From NCBI GenBank assembly GCA_029934515.1, contig JAOZMB010000009.1, positions 17,845-50,724 of the forward strand: DNA of 32,880 nucleotides. Reading direction: 5' to 3'. Each line of letters begins with the position of its first letter. Position 1 is the first letter of the stretch. Below, piece after piece: positions 25,179-32,880 of the stretch. A program made the translations under genes and the position numbers. The notes beneath the pieces were generated by a model. That model worked only from the letters and a program-made list of their open reading frames with translations, made no database searches and was not told the DNA's origin. Origin of the DNA: Bacteroidales bacterium (GTDB lineage Bacteria; Bacteroidota; Bacteroidia; Bacteroidales; JAADGE01).

Positions 25179-25568
25179 ATGACAACAAAATTAATACTCG
25201 AACAAACAGAAGATACGCCCGGAGTTATATTTGACCCAGAGAATGATAGATTTGAAATCTTCGGGAAATCGTTGCCTGAAAATGCAACTGAATTTTACGG
25301 AAAACTGATTGATTATCTCGAAATGTATGCTTTAGAACCTAATAAGAAAACAAAACTAGTACTTAATTTTAAATATTATAATTCCTCAACTATCCGTAAA
25401 ATTTTAAATATACTGTCAATATTAGAAGAAATGCACCTTGACGGAGATGAAGTATCAGCAGTATGGATGTACGAAGAAACAGACGAACTAACAAAAGAAA
25501 ACGGCGAAGATTTTAAAGATAACTTAAATATTCCATTTGAAATTAAATCATTTAAACTTGACTATTAA
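25179..25568 (+). CDS. SiaC-family regulatory phosphoprotein (DUF1987), copy 2
   Basis: A 129-residue SiaC-like protein. The acceptor region is FKYYNSSTIRKIL (65-77), with N68-S69-S70-T71. It keeps the family pattern TPGVIFDPENDRFEIFGKSL (13-32) and YEETDELTKENGEDF. Together with copy 3 it shares the N-terminal TPGV/LPGV opening that copy 1 lacks, so copies 2 and 3 look like a more recent duplication. The stop overlaps copy 3 by one base. It could be a substrate of the second SiaB domain upstream, by inference. Confidence 0.8.
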   Translation: MTTKLILEQTEDTPGVIFDPENDRFEIFGKSLPENATEFYGKLIDYLEMYALEPNKKTKLVLNFKYYNSSTIRKILNILSILEEMHLDGDEVSAVWMYEETDELTKENGEDFKDNLNIPFEIKSFKLDY

Positions 25569-25948
25569 TGATGTTTGAAAAATTATATATAAAACAGACT
25601 GACGATTTGCCAGGTGTTATACTTGATGCAAAAAATAATATATTCAATATATTCGGAAGAGTACTACCCGAAGACGGAAATAAATTTTTTAAACCAATTA
25701 TTAGTTGGGTCTCGGAATATGTTAAAAACCCTAATCCTGAAACAGAATTTTGTCTTAGACTGGATTATTATAATTCCTCAACAGCAAGGATGTTAATAAA
25801 AACAATAGTCGAACTTGAAAAAATCCAAGAAACAAGCAATAAAGTTAAAATTATATGGGAATACGGCGAAGATGACGAAGTCATGGAAGAAAGAGGCGAA
25901 GAACTAAAAAGCATATCGTACCTTCCTTTTGAATTAAGAGCATTTTAA
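25568..25948 (+). CDS. SiaC-family regulatory phosphoprotein (DUF1987), copy 3
   Basis: A 126-residue SiaC-like protein. Its acceptor motif is LDYYNSSTARMLI (65-77), N69-S70-S71-T72, and its tail is YGEDDEVMEERGEELKSISY. The 56-60 region NPNPETE matches copy 1 (NPNPETEF), while the LPGVILDAKNN opening matches copy 2, so it is intermediate between the two. Its start codon shares one base with the stop of copy 2, or begins 3 bp later at the second ATG. It ends the + strand Sia cluster; rfbB converges from the other side. Confidence 0.8.
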   Translation: MMFEKLYIKQTDDLPGVILDAKNNIFNIFGRVLPEDGNKFFKPIISWVSEYVKNPNPETEFCLRLDYYNSSTARMLIKTIVELEKIQETSNKVKIIWEYGEDDEVMEERGEELKSISYLPFELRAF

Positions 25949-26004
25949 TCTCTTAAAAATTGGGAATATTCCAACTATTGTTTTTATCATGGTGTTAATC
26001 AATT

Positions 26005-27063
26005 TTACCTGATATTGTATTGTTTATCATAATATTTTTCATATTTTCTATTTATAATATTCTTAATCCATTTCTCATTCTGAAGATACCAATCGACTGT
26101 TAGTTCTATACCTTTTTCAAATTGTAAAGAAGGACTCCAGCCGAGTTCTCTTTTAATCTTCGACGAATCAATTGCATATCGCAAATCATGTCCAGCTCGG
26201 TCTTTGACAAAAGTTATAAGTTTTGCAGATTCGCCATCAGCACGTCCAAGTCTATTGTCCATTACTTTGCACAATTTGTAAATAAGTTCTATATTTGTCA
26301 ATTCATTGTTCCCGCCGATATTATATGTTTCACCTTTTTTGCCTTTATGAAAGACAAGGTCAATCGCAGAGACATGGTCTTTTACATACAACCAATCTCT
26401 TATATTCTCACCTTTACCATAAATTGGAATATTTTTATTATTTTTAATATTGTTTATTGCAAGAGGAATTAGCTTCTCTGGAAATTGATTCGGCCCATAA
26501 TTATTTGAACAATTTGAAATAACAATAGGAAGTTTATATGTATGCCAATAAGCTCTCACAAGATGGTCGGCGCTTGCTTTTGAAGCAGAATAAGGACTAC
26601 GTGGGTCGTATGCTGTTTCTTCCGTAAAAAGACCATCGATGCCAAGTGAACCATAAACCTCATCTGTTGAAATTTGATAAAATAATTTATCCGAAAAATC
26701 ATCATTCCAACATTCTCTTGAGGCGTTCAATAAATTTAGAGTTCCTATTATATTAGTTTCAATAAATTCATCGGGATTACTTATAGAACGGTCAACATGC
26801 GACTCGGCGGCAAGATGAATTACACCATCAAATTTATATCTTTCAAAAAGTGTATTAATAAATGCAGACAAAGTTATATCACCTTTAATAAATTCGTAGT
26901 TGGGTTTTGAAATAATATCTTTCAAATTATCAAGATTCCCAGCATAAGTTAAGTTATCAAGATTAATAATTTTATAGTCTGGATATTTGTTTACAAAATA
27001 TTTTACTAAATGTGAACCTATAAAACCAGCTCCACCAGTTATTAGAATTTTCTTTTTATTCAT
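26005..27063 (-). CDS. rfbB: dTDP-glucose 4,6-dehydratase
   Basis: A 352-residue extended short-chain dehydrogenase that makes dTDP-4-keto-6-deoxyglucose for rhamnose and other surface sugars, in the cytosol. The NAD-binding GGAGFIGSHL lies at 9-18, LDNLTYAGNLDNL at about 35-47, HLAAESHVDRSI at about 82-93, TDEVYGSLG near 134 and the catalytic YSASK at about 158. Length and motifs match RfbB/RmlB. It is oriented opposite to the Sia cluster, ending 56 bp from it. No other rml gene is nearby, so the rest of the pathway must be elsewhere. Confidence 0.95.
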   Translation of the reverse strand: MNKKKILITGGAGFIGSHLVKYFVNKYPDYKIINLDNLTYAGNLDNLKDIISKPNYEFIKGDITLSAFINTLFERYKFDGVIHLAAESHVDRSISNPDEFIETNIIGTLNLLNASRECWNDDFSDKLFYQISTDEVYGSLGIDGLFTEETAYDPRSPYSASKASADHLVRAYWHTYKLPIVISNCSNNYGPNQFPEKLIPLAINNIKNNKNIPIYGKGENIRDWLYVKDHVSAIDLVFHKGKKGETYNIGGNNELTNIELIYKLCKVMDNRLGRADGESAKLITFVKDRAGHDLRYAIDSSKIKRELGWSPSLQFEKGIELTVDWYLQNEKWIKNIINRKYEKYYDKQYNIR

Positions 27064-27150
27064 ATATTATTGAAAATATTTAAATGTTTAAATTAAAAAA
27101 AATATTGATATTATTGGAAATAAATATATAAAAATTAAACGACAAATAAA

Positions 27151-28260
27151 CTAAAAAAAGTTAAAATCAGCATTCATATAAAAACCAAATGAATATTCAA
27201 AAATTTTATTTCTCGTATCGTAAAACATATCACAACCTAGCCCGATTTTAAATTCCTTGTAGATTTTCTTTTGATAAAAAAAATTTCCAACAATTAATGA
27301 GCGTTTATCTTCGTAATAATCAGCGTATCTGTGTGAAATAGATTGAAAAATAGGATTTCCAGATTTTGAAAAAAAATTTCTTGCTGTCCAGTACATAATT
27401 TTAAAATCATAACTATCTGAATTTAATTCTATTCCAGATAATATTCCATATCCATTTGAATAATGCAATCTTTTTTCGGGCGACAAATCGGCTGCAATAA
27501 TATAATTAACAGAAAGACAGATATTTTTTAATAATTTTTTTTTAACACTATTATTATATTTAATTCCAGAGATTATATTTGCAAGAGTCTCAACTGGAAC
27601 ATCGCTTGTATCGATTTGTCCACCTGTATGACATGCAATTCCAGACAGTTCTAATGATAAATTTTGTTGTTCTGTTTGTTTAAAAAGTATTAATTTGCTT
27701 GAAACTCCTCCTTCAACAATTTCTGGATATGTTGAATTTTGAATAATAAATTGTTTCCAATTTACCCAAAAATCAGCTTTTAACATTTTATTATCTAACA
27801 GAATTTGCATACCATTTTCTATATTATTAGTCAAAAAATTTTCGTAATCAAAAACTTGGTCTGGTAATTCGTGGTTTGTTGTTGCATATATTTCACCAAA
27901 AATTATTTTAATATTTTTACTTGGAGAATATTCAATAGAAAAAACTGGTTTAATTTCACTAAACTTCTTTGTACCAAAATATTTTAGAGCATAAAAACCA
28001 GCCTTTAATTTAATATTATTATACGGTAAAAACACAAATTTAGGTTTTATTCCGTAACCGGGCAATGTATAACCAGCAATAAAATCACCAAAAAATTCAT
28101 TATTCTTGAAAAAATTTGTACTTTTTATATTAATATTATATCTGTTGCTATCAATTATATTTCTACTACGAAAAAAATTTTCAAATCCTTGTCCTGAAAC
28201 ATTTATCGAAACAAATAGAAAACATAATATTATAATTATTTTTGTTTGATATTTTTTCAT
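27151..28260 (-). CDS. Exported beta-barrel-like outer-membrane protein, hypothetical
   Basis: A 369-residue protein from the ATG at 28260. An upstream ATG at 28302 would add 14 residues before the signal peptide, so it is not preferred. MKKYQTKIIIILCFLFVSIN ends in VSGQ, a clear signal peptide. The remainder alternates hydrophobic and polar residues in strands (FGDFIAGYTLPGYGIKPKF, KLKAGFYALKYFG, KADFWVNWKQFI) and ends FYMNADFNFF with a terminal Phe, typical of outer-membrane barrels. No named family is recognised. It lies downstream of the UbiD gene on the same strand with its own -7 box. Confidence 0.7.
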   Translation of the reverse strand: MKKYQTKIIIILCFLFVSINVSGQGFENFFRSRNIIDSNRYNINIKSTNFFKNNEFFGDFIAGYTLPGYGIKPKFVFLPYNNIKLKAGFYALKYFGTKKFSEIKPVFSIEYSPSKNIKIIFGEIYATTNHELPDQVFDYENFLTNNIENGMQILLDNKMLKADFWVNWKQFIIQNSTYPEIVEGGVSSKLILFKQTEQQNLSLELSGIACHTGGQIDTSDVPVETLANIISGIKYNNSVKKKLLKNICLSVNYIIAADLSPEKRLHYSNGYGILSGIELNSDSYDFKIMYWTARNFFSKSGNPIFQSISHRYADYYEDKRSLIVGNFFYQKKIYKEFKIGLGCDMFYDTRNKIFEYSFGFYMNADFNFF

Positions 28261-28302
28261 AATTCTATAAATTTCGATTCCTTTTTTTATTACTATCAAC
28301 AA

Positions 28303-28320
28303 TTACATATAAATATGTAA
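28303..28320 (-). promoter_or_regulatory. 18-bp operator-like palindrome
   Basis: TTACATAT-AA-ATATGTAA has perfect 8-bp arms. It lies 43 bp upstream of the outer-membrane-like gene start and just downstream of a -7-like box, a place where a repressor would block transcription. It could be chance in AT-rich DNA. Confidence 0.35.
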
Positions 28321-28325
28321 TTTTG

Positions 28326-28333
28326 CAAATTTA
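28326..28333 (-). promoter_or_regulatory. Putative -7 box for the outer-membrane-like gene
   Basis: On the - strand this reads TAAATTTG, a match to TAnnTTTG, 66 bp upstream of the ATG at 28260. No -33 TTTG at the usual spacing is seen. Confidence 0.35.
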
Positions 28334-28391
28334 AGAAATAAAATAAAATAAAATATTTTTTATTGCAAATATTGTTTGTTATTTTACCAAT

Positions 28392-30305
28392 TTATATTTC
28401 AAAATTATTTTCTACAACTGCTTTATCGCTCAGTACAAGTTGTTTATATTTGTTCGATGGTGATTCTATAAATTCTCCAATCTTATATTGTTTCCATTTT
28501 CTATCTACAAGTTTTATTGTATCTTCATCGCCAGTTACAATATCTGGCCAATCTCTTTTAAAATTATCAATATCAGTTCTTTTTCGTGTTCCGTCTATTA
28601 CAGCTTGCGAAATTGAATTATTATTTTTTGCAGGAAATATATAACAGTCTCGTAGTGGTTCCATATTATTTGTAAATATCCATGTAGTTTGTTCAATATC
28701 AAAAACATTAACAGGATAATCTACAAAAATAATAAATTTTATTTTGTTGAATCCTGTTTCTTTTAGGAGTTGTTCGGATAGAAGTTTTACATGATATTTT
28801 TTATTTTTTTGAATTGAAATAAATATAAAAGATATTTTATTTTTGATAAGCGTGTCATTAATTTCCTTTATTTCATGGTATTTATTTTTAATATAATTTA
28901 TATTTATTTTACAATATTTATATTTAATTTTCTGAAAATTTTCGTTTTTTAATTCTTCTTTATATTTTCTTGTTGCATCGATACCCATTTTGCTACCGTA
29001 TGCAAATTTTGATGATGAATGGTCAAGAACATCAAGAGGGCCTCGACTAAAAAGTATATCTATTTCAGGGTCAGTGTGTTCGGATAATATACGTGCCGCA
29101 TGAGTATAATCACAGATTTTAATATCATTGTCAAAAACGACAAGTATTTTATTAAACATCATTTGTCCTGCACCCCATAGTGAGTTCATTACTTTTTGGG
29201 CATGTCCAGAAAAGCTCTTTTCGATACTTACAATAGTTAAATTATGAGCAGTTCCAGCATCAGGGATATTCATATCAGTCATCTCTGGAAGCATAACAAG
29301 TTTTATAGGAGACAAAAATATACGCTCAGTAGCACGTGCAATATAAGCGTCCTCCATTGGAGGAATGCCAACTATTGTTGCTGGATAAACTGCATCGCGG
29401 CGATGCGTAATACATGTAACATGAAATTTTGGATACCAATCAGGCAGCGAAAAAAATCCAGTATGGTCGCCAAATGGGCCTTCCCAGATTAGCTCTTCGT
29501 TAGGGTCAATATAGCCTTCTATTATAATATCGGCATCATGAGGGACTTCAATATCCTGAGTTATTGCTTTGACTAATTTTACTTTTTCTTTCCGCAAAAA
29601 ACCAGCAAACATATATTCATCAACATTATCAGGAAGAGGAGCTATTGCAGAATAAGCATATATAGGGTCGCCACCAAGCGCAACTGCAACAGGCATTAAT
29701 TTATTTTTTTTTTTGTATTCTCTGTAATGTCTTGCTCCGACTTTATGTTTATGCCAGTGCATTGCTGTAATATTTTTCCCGAAAACCTGCATCCTATACA
29801 TACCAACATTTCTAATTCCTGTGTTTGGGTCTTTTGTTATTACCTGAGGAAAAGTAAAAAAACTCCCTCCGTCTCTACTTCTTGATTTCAGAATAGGCAA
29901 AATAGATAAATCTGGTGTCGTGTGTATTACTTCCTGTGATTTACATTTCGATGATACTATTTTTGGCATATAAGAAGCAAGACGAGATAGAAGAGGCAAT
30001 AATTTTAATTTTTCAAAAAGATTTTTATTAGGAGATGTAAAATCTTTAAATAGATTTTCTATTTCAATTCCTATTTCATTGAAATCATTTACACGAAGTG
30101 CTATTTGCATTCTTTTAATCGAGCCGAGTGCGTTTATTAGAACAGGAAAATTTGTTCCAGTATTTTCAAAAAACAATGCTTTACCTCCGAGTGGTTCTTT
30201 TGATATTCTGTCTGCGATTTCCGATATTTCGAGATACGGACTAACTCTTTCTTTTATGCGAATTAGTTCGTCAGCTAATTCTATTTTGTTGATGAAATTT
30301 TGCAT
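28392..30305 (-). CDS. UbiD-family decarboxylase
   Basis: A 637-residue prenylated-FMN-dependent decarboxylase. In Bacteroidota this group is often assigned to menaquinone synthesis. The GPFGDHTGFFSLPDWYP stretch, with VGIPPMEDAYIARATERIFL and KICDYTHAARILSEHTDPEID after it, are strong UbiD signatures; the Arg/Glu/Asp proton network lies within these. SRGPLDVLDHSS and AYGSKMGIDATRKY follow. The span after about residue 450 is Lys/Asn-rich and less conserved than the core. The catalytic partner UbiX (flavin prenyltransferase) is not in the window. Repeat copy C ends 14 bp upstream of its start and may supply its promoter. Confidence 0.9.
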   Translation of the reverse strand: MQNFINKIELADELIRIKERVSPYLEISEIADRISKEPLGGKALFFENTGTNFPVLINALGSIKRMQIALRVNDFNEIGIEIENLFKDFTSPNKNLFEKLKLLPLLSRLASYMPKIVSSKCKSQEVIHTTPDLSILPILKSRSRDGGSFFTFPQVITKDPNTGIRNVGMYRMQVFGKNITAMHWHKHKVGARHYREYKKKNKLMPVAVALGGDPIYAYSAIAPLPDNVDEYMFAGFLRKEKVKLVKAITQDIEVPHDADIIIEGYIDPNEELIWEGPFGDHTGFFSLPDWYPKFHVTCITHRRDAVYPATIVGIPPMEDAYIARATERIFLSPIKLVMLPEMTDMNIPDAGTAHNLTIVSIEKSFSGHAQKVMNSLWGAGQMMFNKILVVFDNDIKICDYTHAARILSEHTDPEIDILFSRGPLDVLDHSSSKFAYGSKMGIDATRKYKEELKNENFQKIKYKYCKININYIKNKYHEIKEINDTLIKNKISFIFISIQKNKKYHVKLLSEQLLKETGFNKIKFIIFVDYPVNVFDIEQTTWIFTNNMEPLRDCYIFPAKNNNSISQAVIDGTRKRTDIDNFKRDWPDIVTGDEDTIKLVDRKWKQYKIGEFIESPSNKYKQLVLSDKAVVENNFEI

Positions 30306-30319
30306 ATTAATTATAATTA

Positions 30320-30463
30320 AGTAATCATTAAATAATAAATTAGTATTCTGTATAAATTAGTTTTTGCTTTTTATAGTTTTACAAAAGTTACTAATAATAT
30401 GGCAACGCATCAAAATATTTAAGTGCTGAAAATCAAGAAATTATTATTTTGAAAAATAGATAA
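30320..30463 (-). repeat. Large inverted repeat, copy C, upstream of ubiD-like gene
   Basis: About 144 bp matching 21022-21164 in reverse complement with five mismatches and one indel. It lies between the ubiD-like start and the dnaG stop and points into the ubiD-like gene, as copy B points into rlmD. It has the same promoter-like TTTG and TAACTTTTG, spaced 20 bp here. Confidence 0.9.
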
Positions 30464-30469
30464 ATAGCC

Positions 30470-30525
30470 ACTAAAAACTAAAAACTAAAAACTAAAAACT
30501 AACAACTAACAACTAACCACTAACC
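30470..30525 (-). repeat. Heptanucleotide array next to repeat copy C
   Basis: Eight 7-bp units on the + strand: ACTAAAA four times, ACTAACA twice, ACTAACC twice. It abuts copy C just as the related array abuts copy B, but the unit composition differs, as expected for slippage. Confidence 0.75.
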
Positions 30526-30540
30526 TGTTTTTAATAAAAT

Positions 30541-32472
30541 TCACAGAAGAGCTGATTTTTCTACATAATTTATCAGCAATACTTTTGTTTGGTCAAGTTT
30601 TTTTAGTTCATTTAATAGTTTTATCAATTTCTCATCATATTCTTCTGGTTTGAGTTTTTTTATTTCTTTATTAATATCATTAATTCTTATTTGAACAATT
30701 TTTAATTTGAAACGTTCAATAGCCTCTGGAACTGTTTCGCCAAGCCTATTTTCAGGCATATCAATTGTGCCACCTCGTTTAGTCCACAATTTACTTAATT
30801 CTTTTGTAGGACTAATAATTTCTGTTGTAATACTTCTAATATTTTCGTCTGTGTGTCTAATAAAATATTCAATTTCTGGAAATTCATTTTTAGATAGGAA
30901 TAAATCAAAATCCTCAAAAATTTTTACATAAACAAGATTAATAAATTCAAGTTCATCAGATTTCATTTGCGATATAATAAATTCGGCAACTGTTTCGTCA
31001 TCTTCGTTTGTTCCATCGTTAAATGAAATTATATTTTTTCCATATTTCAAAAGATATTCAATAATTTCTTTTTCATTTGCTTCTGAATAAATTCCTTTTA
31101 AGCCAGCTGGAAGTTGAGGTGTTTGTCTTAATTTGTTTTTTGATTTGCTTATTGGTTTTGTTTTTGCTCCTCTCATAATTCTTGACAGAGCAAAATACAA
31201 GGTCTCTTCTCTTACATTAAGCATAGCACTACATTCTTTAATATATTCAGAACGTAAAATAACATCTGGAATTACTGATATTGATTTTACAATATTTCTT
31301 ACAAGTCCAGCACGTTTTATAGGGTCATTTTTTGCTTCATTAAGAAGGAGTCCAGTTTTGAATTTAATAAAATCTTGTTCATTTTTGGTAATATAATCAA
31401 TAAAATCTTTGTTGCTAATAGAACGTGAAAAGGAGTCTGGGTCTTCGCCTTCTGGGAGTAGTACAATTTTAACATTAAGTTCTTCGGAAAGTATCATATC
31501 TATACCTCGCAGTGATGCTTTTATTCCAGCGTGGTCTCCGTCATAAATAACAGTTAAATTTTTTGTGAAACGCCGTATAAGTTTTATTTGTTCTTTTGTC
31601 AAAGATGTACCTGATGACGAAACAACATTTTCGATACCAGACATGTGCATAGAAATTACATCGGTATAACCTTCTGTAAGAAAGCATTTATCTTTTTTGA
31701 CAATTGAATTTTTGGCAAAATAAATACCATAAAGAACATTAGACTTATGATAAATTTCAGAATCGGGAGAGTTAAGATATTTTGCAATTTTCTTATCGGA
31801 ACGTAAAGTGCGTCCACCAAAACCAAGAACTTTGCCAGAGAGTGAATGAATCGGGAAAATAACACGTTCCGAAAATCTATCGAATATATAATTTGTATTT
31901 TTTTTGACAATTGTTAGTCCTGTTTTTTCGAGAAGTTTTAATTTATATCCAGCTTTTATGGCTTTACGGCTCAGAATATCTCGTTTTGTTGGACTCCAAC
32001 CGAGTTCAAATTTCTTTATAATATTTTCCGAAAAACCTCTTTCTTTAAAATAACTTAGTCCAATTGTTCTGCCTTCTGTTGTGTTGTGCAATGTTCTTAC
32101 AAAAAATTTCTTGGCATGTTCGCTAATTATAGAAAGACTAGCAAGTTCGCTATTTTTGGATAGTTGCTCAGCTGTAAGTTTTTTTTCTATAATTTCTATA
32201 TGATATTTTTTTGCAATATATTTAAGTGATTCTGGATATGTAATCTTCTCATGCTCCATTACAAACTTAACAGCATCGCCGCCAACACCACAACCAAAAC
32301 ATTTGTAAATTCCCTTTGCCGCTGAAACAATAAAAGAAGGAGTTTTTTCGCCATGAAAAGGACAAAGCCCTTTATGATTTACTCCTGCACGTTTAAGAGA
32401 TACAAAATCACTAACAACTTCAACAATATTTATAGAATCATATATTTTCTGAACAGTCTCATGAGGAATCAT
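30541..32472 (-). CDS. dnaG: DNA primase
   Basis: A 643-residue DnaG that lays RNA primers at the replication fork. The CHC2 zinc finger is at the N-terminus: Cys37, His40, Cys58, Cys61 in LCPFHGEKTPSF and YKCFGCGVGGDAVKF. The TOPRIM core follows with CFLTEGYTDVISMH and VIYDGDHAGIKASLRG, the acidic residues that bind magnesium. An RNA-polymerase domain region (ILSRKAIKAGYKL, FGGRTL) lies between. The C-terminal part is divergent, as usual for the helicase-binding domain. The start at 32472 gives IPHETVQKIYDSINIVEVVS, the expected DnaG beginning. No rpsU or rpoD neighbour is seen. Confidence 0.95.
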   Translation of the reverse strand: MIPHETVQKIYDSINIVEVVSDFVSLKRAGVNHKGLCPFHGEKTPSFIVSAAKGIYKCFGCGVGGDAVKFVMEHEKITYPESLKYIAKKYHIEIIEKKLTAEQLSKNSELASLSIISEHAKKFFVRTLHNTTEGRTIGLSYFKERGFSENIIKKFELGWSPTKRDILSRKAIKAGYKLKLLEKTGLTIVKKNTNYIFDRFSERVIFPIHSLSGKVLGFGGRTLRSDKKIAKYLNSPDSEIYHKSNVLYGIYFAKNSIVKKDKCFLTEGYTDVISMHMSGIENVVSSSGTSLTKEQIKLIRRFTKNLTVIYDGDHAGIKASLRGIDMILSEELNVKIVLLPEGEDPDSFSRSISNKDFIDYITKNEQDFIKFKTGLLLNEAKNDPIKRAGLVRNIVKSISVIPDVILRSEYIKECSAMLNVREETLYFALSRIMRGAKTKPISKSKNKLRQTPQLPAGLKGIYSEANEKEIIEYLLKYGKNIISFNDGTNEDDETVAEFIISQMKSDELEFINLVYVKIFEDFDLFLSKNEFPEIEYFIRHTDENIRSITTEIISPTKELSKLWTKRGGTIDMPENRLGETVPEAIERFKLKIVQIRINDINKEIKKLKPEEYDEKLIKLLNELKKLDQTKVLLINYVEKSALL

Positions 32473-32825
32473 ATTTATTTTATTTTATTGAAAGTTGTTT
32501 ATTTTTGTTTGATTATTTAAATATGTATTATTTGGCATCTTTCATAAGCTCTAAAAAACAGTTTACAAAAAAACAATAAAAAAAAAAAAAACAATAATAT
32601 TTTGCAATAAAAGTATCAAAAAATAATATATTTTTAAATTCAATTTTATTATTTAAAATAACATTTTTTTTGATTTTAATTTATCAGACTCAAAAAAAAT
32701 TGTATTATTTTAAATAAATTACAAAGAAATATTATATTTGCCAGATAGATATTCTATCATTCTTTATTTTTTTGAATACAAATATCAAAAATAGATAATT
32801 TTTTTAAAATAAACCCTATAAATAC
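32473..32825. other. 353-bp AT-rich divergent intergenic region
   Basis: No gene seen. It separates dnaG (- strand) from a + strand start at the window end, so it should hold promoters for both. A 14-A run with neighbouring A-tracts lies around 32565-32595. The only good promoter word is the -7 box listed separately. Confidence 0.6.
32733..32740 (+). promoter_or_regulatory. Putative -7 box for the terminal gene
   Basis: TATATTTG matches the Bacteroidota TAnnTTTG box, 86 bp before the ATG at 32826. The -33 box is not evident. Confidence 0.4.
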
Positions 32826-32880
32826 ATGCAATTAGAAATAATAAAAATAGACAGAACAATAAATCGTTCATATTTCAGAC
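32826..32880 (+). CDS. Start of an unidentified gene (truncated by window end)
   Basis: ATG 32826 opens a frame with no stop to the end of the window, encoding MQLEIIKIDRTINRSYFR. It is preceded by a promoter-like -7 box. Eighteen codons are too few to name a family. Confidence 0.4.
   Translation, partial: MQLEIIKIDRTINRSYFR

Noticed and set aside
22838-25948. A complete SiaABCD system
   Set aside because: No PP2C-type phosphatase (SiaA) or GGDEF cyclase (SiaD) is encoded in the window; only SiaB- and SiaC-like genes are present.
25955-25980. A bidirectional terminator between SiaC copy 3 and rfbB
   Set aside because: The TTGG/CCAA stem is only four pairs with a poor centre, too weak to claim.
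30470-30525. CRISPR-like array
   Set aside because: Units are 7 bp with no spacers and no cas genes nearby; it is a simple tandem repeat.

Overview
The window looks like chromosomal DNA from a free-living or host-associated member of the Bacteroidota (Bacteroidales-like, lineage not resolvable by eye). It is very AT-rich (roughly 30% G+C by eye), with long AT-only intergenic stretches. Supporting signs are a C-terminal type IX secretion sorting domain, several TAnnTTTG promoter -7 boxes, a DUF6089-uppS-bamA-ompH envelope cluster, a DUF1703-type AAA-ATPase family duplicated in tandem, and SiaB/SiaC-type regulators. No rRNA, tRNA or CRISPR array was seen.

Layout. 1-1826: tail of one AAA-ATPase-like/PD-(D/E)XK gene, then a complete paralogue. 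1870-8822: housekeeping and surface genes on the + strand: MoxR ATPase, a secreted beta-helix protein with a type IX sorting tail, D-Ala-D-Ala ligase, TsaC/Sua5, a glycosyltransferase, and an HMG-CoA-lyase-like enzyme whose usual catalytic Cys is replaced. 9073-13779: outer-membrane biogenesis cluster (DUF6089, uppS, bamA, ompH/skp). 13800-16345: a decaying accessory island with a gene remnant, a DUF416 gene broken by one stop codon and framed by 19-bp inverted repeats, an unknown gene, an HNH gene frameshifted at a T-run, and a three-gene toxin-antitoxin-like operon with a 50-bp coding overlap. 16826-19343: lytic transglycosylase and glutamine synthetase. 19405-20945: a translationally coupled pair of unrecognised genes, the second with a PD-(D/E)XK-like signature. 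21186-22634: rlmD. 22838-25948: a Sia-type partner-switch cluster with one double-SiaB protein, three SiaC-like proteins and an Uma2-like gene. 26005-32472 (- strand): rfbB, an outer-membrane-like protein, a UbiD decarboxylase and dnaG. The last bases begin another + strand gene.

The strongest unexplained structure is a pair of about 143-bp, about 96% identical inverted repeats (21022-21164 and 30320-30463). Each lies immediately upstream of a housekeeping gene (rlmD, ubiD) and together they frame about 9.2 kb. A 34-bp core of the same repeat recurs at the edge of the DUF416 cassette. Each large copy is abutted by a heptanucleotide tandem array, and two further heptad arrays lie in other intergenic regions.

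The best candidates for a less-described system are the SiaB-SiaB/three-SiaC cluster, the coupled pair at 19405-20945, and the small-gene/nucleotidyltransferase operon at 15440-16345. All functional calls are from sequence motifs read by eye and memory of families. No database search was run.
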